Source: Hetaerina americana
Lineage: Eukaryota > Arthropoda > Insecta > Odonata > Calopterygidae
Length of the DNA: 64,000 nt
Direction of reading: 5' to 3'
NCBI GenBank assembly: GCA_022747635.1
Contig: JAKTNV010000009.1
Coordinates: 818,501 to 882,500, forward strand
In this document: in pieces, positions 56,858 through 64,000 of the stretch
Numbering within the stretch: the stretch's first letter is position 1
Layout of the letters: every line of letters starts with the position of its first letter
The notes under the pieces: model-generated
Database searches by the model: none
What the model was told of the DNA's origin: nothing
Seen by the model: the letters and a program-made list of their open reading frames with translations, nothing else
Made by a program: the position numbers and the translations under genes

Positions 56858-58258
56858 GTGACACGCACTTCCCCTCAAAGGCGTCCTAAATTAAAGCAAG
56901 TCACAAATAAGGACGTTATTCAAAATAAAAATAATGTAACTATAAAGATTATAAATTGCAGAAGCCTCAAACACCAAACAGCGGATCTCAAACACATAAT
57001 CCAAACTCGTTCCGATGATATAGTATTAGGCACAGAGATTTGGCTGTGCAATGACATAAAAGAAAAATAAATTTTCCCAATAGATTTCAAAGTTTACCGA
57101 CACGATAGAGATACAAGACCTGGAGGAGGGGTTTTCGTGGCAGTTAAAAGTCATTTTGAAAGCAGGCAAGTTTCATTTCAAAATAATAACATAGAAAGTG
57201 TTTGGTGAACCTTACTACGGACAAATCAAACCAACATAAATTTTTGATCTTTCTACAGACCCCCAGACTAAGATTTGAAAATACTTCATACCGTCAAAGA
57301 TCAAATTTACAATTTTACACGTAAATATAATAACAGCATCAACATAATTGGTGGCGACTTTAACCTCCCTGGTATAGATTGGGACAGCAATATCGTTAAT
57401 TCTCTCACCCGCGATCGCGAATCTTGCAATTCCATGATAAAATTGGTTCAAAGAAACTCCCTGCATCAAGCAGTACGCATGCCCACCCGCGGAATGAACA
57501 TATTGGATCTATTTCTTACAAACACGCCTGAACGTATTATTAGTGTATAAACTGATGGGCTTCAGTGACCATAAAGCAGTTAAAATCCACTTGGAAAAAG
57601 AAAAAAAAATTGTTAAACCAAAAAGGAAAATTTATAATTACCATAAAGAGGACTTTGAAACTTTTGCCAATCAATTAAACTCTTCACTACCCGAGTTCCA
57701 AACCCACCTAAGTCATGCCACCGGTGAAGAAAATTGGACAGAATTGGAGCACATAATTGTCAGTTCAATTATGAGACCCCTTGACAATATTAACTTTTTA
57801 AGTGACAATCAACACGGATTCAGGAAAAACCGCTCCTGCCAAACCCGATTAGGATTATTTACACATGATTTACTTCTATCTGGTGAGAGAGGTAGGCAAG
57901 TGGATGCCATCTTCTTAGATTTTCAAAAGGCATTTGATAATGTCCCACATGGTAAACTCATTCATGAATTAAAGGTCGCGGGTATAAACAAGGGCGCCAT
58001 AAGTTGGGTTTAAGATTTTCTTTCTGAGCGGGAACATAGGGTAGTCCTTGATGGTGCTAGTTCCGGCAGCGTTCGAGTCACGTCGGTGGTATCTCAGGGA
58101 ACTGTAATCGGGCCGCTGCTTTTCTTGATTTTTGTTAACGATTTGAACCGCGAAGTGAAAAGTAAAATTAGGATGTTCGCGGATGACACGGTGATCTATC
58201 GGGAGATATCTTGGGATGAGGATCGTTTTATTCTAGCGCAGGATTTAGATTGCGTTAC
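56858..58258 (+). pseudogene. CR1-like LINE ORF2, deleted and truncated
   Basis: Endonuclease: KIINCRSLKHQTADLKHIIQ, GTEIWLCNDIKEK, RPGGGVFVAVKS, INIIGGDFNLPGIDWDSN, NSLHQAVRMPTRGMNILDLF and, after a frameshift, GFSDHKAVKI with the SDH catalytic motif intact. The linker then joins directly to HIIVSSIMRPLD, so the NYRPISL part of the reverse transcriptase is deleted. It continues QHGFRKNRSCQTRLGLF, FLDFQKAFDNVPHGKLIHEL, a stop, SQGTVIGPLLFLIFVNDL and FADDTVIYREI. It ends at AQDLDCV, where an inverted LINE tail begins. Several in-frame stops. Confidence 0.88.
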
Positions 58259-59539
58259 TACATCTACATAATACCCCGCAAGCCGCCGACGTGAAGCAGT
58301 GACAATTATGTGCTCTAAGATATTGCAACAGATAAAAGTGAGAGATATAGGTCTGTAATTACTGGGATCCTCCCTGTCACCACTTTCAAAAATAGGCGTT
58401 ATTTGCGTGGTTTTCCAAATTTTAGGTACTTTGCACTCTGTGAGGGATTTGTTAAATATAAATTAATGGTACGGGGCAATGTTTTGAGCTAAATACTTCC
58501 AATATGTCCTTCCCACGGGTGGGCATGCGTACTACTTGATGGAGGAAGTTTCTTTGAACTAATGCTATCAAGGAATTGCAAGATTCGCGATCGCGGGTCC
58601 CAGATTTAACGATATTGTTGTCCCAATAGATACCAGGGAGGTTAAAGTCGCCACCAATTATGTTGGTGCTGTTACTATATTTACGTGTAAAATTGTAAAT
58701 TTGATCGTTGAGGGTATGAAGTATTTCAAATCTTAGTCTGGGGGTCTGTAGAAAGATCAAAAATTTATGTTGGTTTGATTTGTCCGTAGTAAGGTTCACC
58801 AAACACTTTCTATGTTATTATTTTGAAATGAAACTTGCCTGCTTTCAAAATGACTTTTCACTGCCACGAAAACCCCTCCTCCGGGTCTTCTATCTCTATC
58901 GTGTCGGTAAACTTTGAAATCTATTGGGAAAATTTATTTTTCATTTATGTCATTGCACAGCCAACACTCTGTGCCTAATACTATATCAGCGGAATGAGCT
59001 TGTATTTTGCGTTTGAGATCCGCTGATTGGTGTTTGAGGCTTCTGCAATTAATAACAAGTATATTATTTTTATTTTGAATAACTTCCTTATTTGTGACTT
59101 GCTGTAATTTAGGACGCCTTTTTGGGGAAGTACGTTTCACATGCCTTTCTAAATATATGCCGTAGTTTTCGGTGACTTTTATATTTTTATTAATAATATT
59201 ATACTCAATAGTCCCAGATGTTACCGACCCACTAAATGACCTGCCTTCTATCCTAAAAAAGGCCTACAGTGGTCGAGTATGTGGGTGTAATTTTCCGTGT
59301 TGTTTTTTTGCATGTGGTATTTTTCCTTTTTACGGTTGGTGACCTTACATCCCCCGCCACACGCCCTTGCGGCGGCTTGCGGGGTATTATTTAGATGCAG
59401 ATATAGATGTATCCTATCCGCTACCTTACTCGCCGCTTCCGCCGTGTATTGGACCCCAGATCGGTTAAGGGGAGTCTTGCATTATCGAAAGGTTGGCCTC
59501 AGGTCGACGAAGGAGGCTCCTATGCCCGAGCAGAATCTC
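58259..59539 (-). pseudogene. CR1-like LINE, inverted neighbour with internal deletion
   Basis: On the minus strand: esterase end (RLSRFCSGIGASFVDLRPTF, 59539-59470; LNRSGVQYTAEAASKVADRI, 59470-59414). After the nested insertion comes the ORF1 stop region, then the ORF2 endonuclease (RPKLQQVTNKEVIQNKNN, 59120-59060; INIIGGDFNLPGI-like TNIIGGDFNLPGIYWD, 58670-58610; FLHQVVRMPTRGKDILEVF). ITPIFESGDRE and NYRPISL-type sequence near 58400-58330 open the reverse transcriptase. It then jumps at about 58291 to the last 30 bases of the family tail (CGGCGGCTTGCGGGG, TAGATGTAG). The reverse transcriptase core is missing. Endonuclease sequence here and at 56.9-57.5 kb form a long imperfect inverted repeat. 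Confidence 0.85.
59279..59413 (+). mobile_element. 5'-truncated CR1-like LINE tail nested in the inverted LINE
   Basis: 135 bases: GTGGGTGTAATTTTCCGTG, GCATGTGGTATTTTTCC, the hairpin (about 59352-59384) and a GATGCAGATATAGATG tail. It splits the minus-strand ORF1 between DRI and LDHCRPF. A short GTAT/TAT repeat at both borders may be the target duplication. It belongs to the same subfamily as the tail at 27.8 kb. Confidence 0.85.
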
Positions 59540-60345
59540 GATAGTCCACATTCAAAATGCATTTTAGTGCAATCTTCTCTCTTCGCCAATGGCGAAGCTT
59601 TTTTAGCGGAAATTTGAAGTGCAAACATCAATAACTTTACATATTCTTTATGTTTTAAGGTAGTAGCAACGTATTTCACGGTAATTCATCGTTTTTAGAG
59701 CGGAAATACTCAAACGTCGAAGTTCATTCCTTTTTTAATGCAACAAAACTCTCCAACCACCCATCTTCTTTGCGTCATTTTACTTCCATTTTAAACTCCG
59801 GCCCTCCTACTTTGTGGGAATCTCAGGAATTTGCCTTTCTCGTGGTCGCTCCCGCGTTTCCCACCATGTTCCTCCTCCGCACTCGGTTTTGGCTGAACTT
59901 CCTCGTTGACTGCATCCTTACTACGGGTTGAATGAGCAACGTTCATCACGGATGTAACTTGATATTTCTTTTCTCTGCTTCCGTTCCTTGCCATTGCCCT
60001 CGCATGTATTTCGTCCCAATTCGTCAGAGTTTAAACTACAGAGGGCGTACGATAAACAGCATTCCAACCAACCGCTGAATAATTCACCAAATTCCTAAGG
60101 CTTAAATCGCCTTAGCTAGGGTCCCCGTTTTGGGGCTCCCCACCTCATCCAGCCCAGGCACCAAAATACTCGTCTTCACCTCCTTGGGCTGCTCTCCTCT
60201 CCTCCGCCACGCTGAGAGCGAAAACGCCCCAGTGCCTTAATGACCACGCATACTCTAGATTGTTAAATCTATGGAACGTTAAGATAACTGAAATGTTGAT
60301 TGAAAATCATCAGATAATTCAAATATCTGGTGTTCCATGTAAACA
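59540..60345. other. Non-coding region
   Basis: No feature recognised. A minus-strand frame at 59791-59994 is basic and serine-rich with no known domain. Confidence 0.5.
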
Positions 60346-61288
60346 CAGGGTGAAGCAGAATGGACGGGTGAATTGTAAAAAAACCAACAAAGATAATGGA
60401 AATAAGTTTTTATTTCTGAACATTACATCCAATGTCCCTTTTTTTATTAAGTTTTAGAAGTTATTACATTCAATCGACGACCTTGGTGAGCGATGCACAT
60501 GTTGAGACGTTCAAAAGGGTTTTCGAAAACTCTTCTCAGAATATCTTGCGTTAGTCCAGCGATGAAATCTATGATTGCCTCCTTAGGAGCTTCCAAGTTC
60601 CTTGGTCGAACTTTGTAAACCTTGCCTCCGAGATATTCCCAAAGGAAATAATGAAATGGGCTCGAATCCGGGGATCGAGCGAGGGAGGGAGGGAGCCATG
60701 GAACATCCCTTCACAACAAGGAAATCAGGTGGCCAGGAAATTGCTCTTGCAGGACTTGGCGTGCACGACGGGTGATATGAGCCGTGGCAGCATCCTGTTG
60801 AAACCAAAAGGCTTCTGTGTCATCATACTCTTTCATTTTGGGGTTAAAAAGGTTCTCCAGCATCTCACTATAGCACACAGAGCTTACAGTAACAGTGGAA
60901 CCTCGAGGTTCAAAAACGCATGGCCCAATTTTGCATATGGAGGAAACGGCGCAACCAAACTCACTTTGGGGCTATGAAGAGGTCTTGGCTGAAGTCCGCG
61001 GGGGTTGCCATTCGCTAAGTAATGAAAATTTTGCTCATTTACTGAGCCGGAGAGGTGAAAATGCGCTTCATTGCTGGGTGAAAGCGCCCTCGGCGTAGCC
61101 ACCACAATGTCATTGTTCTTAAATAAAGTTTCTACGACAAAGCCTCGATGCTCACCAGATCATTGCATGGTAATTTTTACAAATGGCGTTATTTTACTCA
61201 GCTAACGCTACTATTGCTATTCAGTTAATTTATCTGCGCTCTCTAAAGTGAATTTTAAAAAATAGGGAGTCTATTCTGCTTCACCCTG
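60346..61288 (-). mobile_element. CAGGGTGAAG DNA element, copy B
   Basis: Ends CAGGGTGAAGCAGAAT (60346-60361) and its complement (61273-61288). 943 bp, without the LINE tail seen in copy A. On the minus strand the left part resembles the same transposase C-terminus (LRRVFENPFERLNMC-like, frames broken). The part at 60755-60905 is absent from copy A. Non-autonomous as it stands, and its target site is not clear. Confidence 0.75.
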
Positions 61289-61539
61289 TATTATTATAAG
61301 TTTGGGTAATGAACTACATGAGTAAATTATCTCGTTAAGACTTCTCTTCCATCCCTTGATTCTCTCCGTGGGGAGGCCCTCCCGCTACCTGCAGCATTGG
61401 GTCACATTCCCCTCCTGAGTCCTTGAGGAAGGGACCGTTTTATGTTGCATGGCCATGTGGTAGTGGAAATTCGCCTTACTACTTTTCTTATTGCACGTTA
61501 TCGGAAATATTTCTTCCTGAATCCTAAGGTGACATTATT
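61289..61539. other. Non-coding stretch
   Basis: Nothing recognised. Confidence 0.55.
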
Positions 61540-61726
61540 TGTTAGATAATAGTATATGTATTTGCATGCGTGTCGAAAGAAAGATTTTTTGCATTAATGT
61601 ACATGCCACTGCGGGTATGTGTTGATTTTGCAACAGGTTTTGTTCTCTTTTACAGTTGGTGACTTAACACCCCCTGCCCCACGCCCTTGTGGCGGATTGC
61701 GGGGTATTATGTAGATGTAGATGAAG
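61540..61726 (+). mobile_element. CR1-like LINE 3' end, diverged copy
   Basis: A TTTGCATGCGTGT-type 3' UTR leads to GTTGGTGACTTAACACC and a diverged hairpin (about 61670-61706). The outer stem has one mismatch (CCCTGC) while the inner CGCC/GGCG stem is kept. It ends GTATTATGTAGATGTAGATG. Confidence 0.8.
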
Positions 61727-62035
61727 AGTCTATCAGCAGAAGAAGAATTGAAGCAGGGATCGGAAGCGGAGAGCGGAGGACACTACACGAACCGGAGGAC
61801 AGGGAATGGCGAAGAACGACAGGATGTGTGGCGAGCAGAGTGTTGCCCAGTAGCTCTACAAGCAGACCCGAGGGTGTTCAAGGTGTAGACGGAAAAATTG
61901 AAGTTAAGGGCTTAAATATCCTTCAGGTAAACTGCAGAAGTATCCTCAACAAATCTAGGGAACTTCAGACTGTAATAGATGCATTCTCTGCCTGGCTTCT
62001 GCCGAGAACAGACGTGCTCGAGCTCGCTCCCTAGA
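61727..62035 (+). pseudogene. LINE endonuclease N-terminal fragment (second CR1-like family)
   Basis: VKGLNILQVNCRSILNKSRE then LQTVIDAFSAWLLP is a CR1/Jockey-type endonuclease start. It differs from the KIINCRSLKHQTADL family next to it, so a second family is present. The preceding Glu/Arg-rich residues could be the end of a leader. It is cut after about 40 residues of endonuclease. Confidence 0.6.
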
Positions 62036-62734
62036 ACCGGTTCGACCCTACCTGAGACTACCTGCGTGCCTGCTGTTACTTCTGTGCCTCTGTGTTTGTT
62101 CATCCATAGTAAAGAGTAGTTTAGTGTTACCCTTAACTTTGTGAAATAGTTTAGTTTATTTAGTTTTTGTGTTGCTTGTTATTAGTTTTTAATAGTGTGG
62201 TGGTATTCCTAGTGGGTACTCTACGTGGCTTCCGGTGGTTTTTGTCCTTCGAATCTAATTGGTTTTCGGTGAATGCTTTATTTTCTTTACTATGTTTTTT
62301 CTTTACTATCTTCCAAAGCGTAACTTATTCATTGAGCTAAATTTAGTTTCAGTGAAGTGTAGTGTAGTGTCAACGTATACGTTGCTTCGTTTATATGGTT
62401 TTCGTTTTGTGTGTGGTTTGTTAACCGTAGTGTGTGGTAGTAGTAATTTATTTTAGTGGATTGTGGTGGTTTTTGTCCTTCGACTCTGATTGGTGATCAA
62501 TGAGTGCTTTCCTTTTTTTACTATCTTCTTTTTGGTCCTCTGAAAACCATACCTTACTCAAGCATCGTTTTTTCGCTCAGGCTTCATACTATATTCAATT
62601 CCAAATCGTAACTTATTGTTTGAGCTAAATTTAGCTAACCTCTTTAAGAAATTTTAGCATAGTGTATACAGGTTAGCTTTTGTTGGGAACTCGGTAGTTA
62701 AATAACGATGGCTACATCTAGGTCCCCTGTTGCC
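62036..62734 (+). repeat. Duplicated leader-like sequence
   Basis: T- and GT-rich sequence with two imperfect copies of a unit. The first starts GTGGTTTTTGTCCTTCGAAT (about 62237) and the second GTGGTTTTTGTCCTTCGACT (about 62467). Both also contain GCGTAACTTATT/TCGTAACTTATT and TTGAGCTAAATTTAG. A possible ORF1 start (MATSRSPVA) follows at 62708. This could be the 5' UTR of a LINE with repeated promoter units; function not shown. Confidence 0.45.
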
Positions 62735-62753
62735 ATAATAATAATAATAATAA
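62735..62753. repeat. (ATA)n microsatellite, 3' tail of the minus-strand LINE
   Basis: Six ATA units mark the 3' end of the LINE at 62754-63806; on that strand the tail is (TAT)n. Confidence 0.75.
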
Positions 62754-63806
62754 TTGGGCCCGTTCGAGCAGGATCGGGCAATTTATTGTTTCAATTTCAG
62801 TTTTTTTGGGGTGCCTTATGTTTAAACCCCCAATACAATTTCGTTAATTTTACAAAATACAAAATATGAGTTACATGCCATTCCTTTCCGTTACTCTCCC
62901 CGTTCTTACTTTATCTTTTGTTGATAAATCTTTCCAATATTTTCCTAATCGGTTCCTCATGTAGGTATTGCCCAATTTGTTGGACGTTATGCAAATATCC
63001 AAGGATAGCTTCCAGTTCGCGTCTTTCCTCGGCATAAATTGGGCAATAAAGGACTCTGTGTATTGCCGTGTCCTCCTCCATCATGCATTCACACGTCCCC
63101 TCCTTTTTTTCCCTATTTTCTTGAGGTATGATCTAAACTCCCCGTGCCCCGTTAAAATTTGCGTAATAGCGTTGTAAGTTTTAAAGTTGATCTTCATTCT
63201 TTCCTTCACGCTAGGTTAAAATTGTCTGGTTGTTTTACCCTTTTCTAATGTTTCCCATTCCCGTTCCCACATATGCAGGAAATACGCTCTTATAAAATTC
63301 CTGTTCCTGCTCCATTTCTCAGTTGGAGACAAAGCTATATCTCCTAGAGTAGCCTCTTCCATCTGCTTCATCCGTACCTTGATTCTTTTTCCTCTATTGA
63401 GAACGTTATCGGCTGTATCCCAGTTATTATCTATAGAGCTTCATTGCAGACCGTATTGTAGCTCCCGGATATTGCAATTAGGCAAGATATTTGGGCCTCT
63501 TCCAGTTTTCTCCGGATTCTGCTGTAATTGAGTCTCTCTCCCCACACCTCGCAGCCGTATGCCAATATTGGGATGGTGACTCCGTTGTATATAGTTCTTA
63601 AGCTATTTGTGGTGATGCCAAATCTGTTTCTGCACAACCTTCTTAAGCAGTTAAATATTTTCTTGACCTTGCCTGCTGCGTAATTTGCGTGCTCTTGAAA
63701 TGTTAGTCTCTCGTCGAATTCAATGCCCAGGTATCTGAATGTGGAGGATCTTTTGATGTTTTGACCATAGATTTTTATAGTTTTTGTATAGCCTGTTGCC
63801 ATGCTC
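62754..63806 (-). pseudogene. LINE ORF2 C-terminal half (R1/I-group type)
   Basis: The minus strand from 63806 reads TFRYLGIEFDERLTFQEH, KVKKIFNCLRRLCRNRFG and TIPILAYGCEVWGERLN, the thumb region of a reverse transcriptase. After stops it continues FRSYLKKIGKKEGTCECMME and AIHRVLYCPIYAEERRELEA, a terminal Cys/His block as in R1/I-group LINEs. It is cut on the 5' side before the catalytic domain. Several stops and frameshifts. Confidence 0.8.
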
Positions 63807-63885
63807 GAAGACACTGGCGAATGCGCGGCTTTAAGGGTCCGTATAGTCCTGCTGGAGAGTATGGTGCAGCAGCTTCGATCGGAGA

Positions 63886-64000
63886 TCGCCGGCCGGAGGG
63901 CTCCCGTCAGGAGAGACGGTGCTCGGGTTGGGAATACGAAAACCCGCCACGCAAATAGGGATGCACGGACTGGTCCGAATGCTACACGTGGCTGGGCGAT
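63886..64000 (+). pseudogene. CR1-like LINE ORF1 start, runs off the window
   Basis: From GGCCGGAGGGCTCCCGTCAG at about 63891 the sequence matches 49013-49122 (GGGAATACGAAAACCCGCCA, GCAAATAGGGATGCACGG, TGGCTGGGCGAT). This is a second copy of the same ORF1 segment. It continues beyond the window. Confidence 0.75.

Noticed and set aside
59791..59994. Basic minus-strand frame as a host exon
   Set aside because: 67 residues, no domain, no supporting splice pattern.

Overview
The window looks like repeat-dense intergenic or intronic DNA from an arthropod nuclear genome, most likely an insect. The evidence is the mix of mariner-type DNA transposons with TA target sites, Jockey-, R1-, RTE- and CR1-like non-LTR retrotransposons, a Penelope-like fragment and several tRNA-derived SINE families. 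I found no host protein-coding gene, rRNA, free-standing tRNA gene or CRISPR array. Nearly all recognisable coding sequence belongs to mobile elements, and most of it is broken. I cannot name the species from the sequence alone.

Layout. 0-7.5 kb: Penelope GIY-YIG tail, antisense LINE endonuclease, G-rich minisatellite, degraded mariner-like element, an antisense Jockey-like LINE with ORF1 and ORF2, and a mariner C-terminal remnant. 7.6-20 kb: mostly AT-rich DNA with SINEs, an intact mariner (11.66-13.0 kb) and an RTE fragment. 20-37 kb: an antisense RTE LINE, SINEs, a CAGGGTGAAG-ended DNA element carrying a LINE tail, a mariner deletion derivative with perfect 31-bp inverted repeats, and a (TA)52 microsatellite beside a SINE. 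37.6-42.35 kb: a full-length R1-clade LINE in a CA-rich microsatellite with a 14-bp target duplication, coding-dead. 43-48 kb: SINEs and unremarkable DNA. 48.4-64 kb: a dense nest of elements with a second, frameshifted mariner, several copies of one CR1-like LINE family ending in a GC-rich hairpin plus (GTAGAT)n, a small foldback element, a second CAGGGTGAAG element and LINE ends.

How the parts relate. The two mariner copies are almost identical, so transposition was recent. One keeps a full DD34D transposase. The CR1-like family has an ORF1 with a GTND-type (SGNH) esterase domain, an endonuclease/reverse transcriptase ORF2 and a conserved 3' hairpin. It has been inserted, deleted and inverted repeatedly between 49 and 62 kb. 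Insertion order can be read in places: mariner into LINE at 49.9 kb, foldback element into LINE 3' UTR at 55.7 kb, LINE tail into LINE ORF1 at 59.3 kb.

I see no clear new host system. The most unusual items are the 292-bp foldback insertion with a hammerhead-like motif, the microsatellite-inserted R1 element and the hairpin-tailed LINE family.
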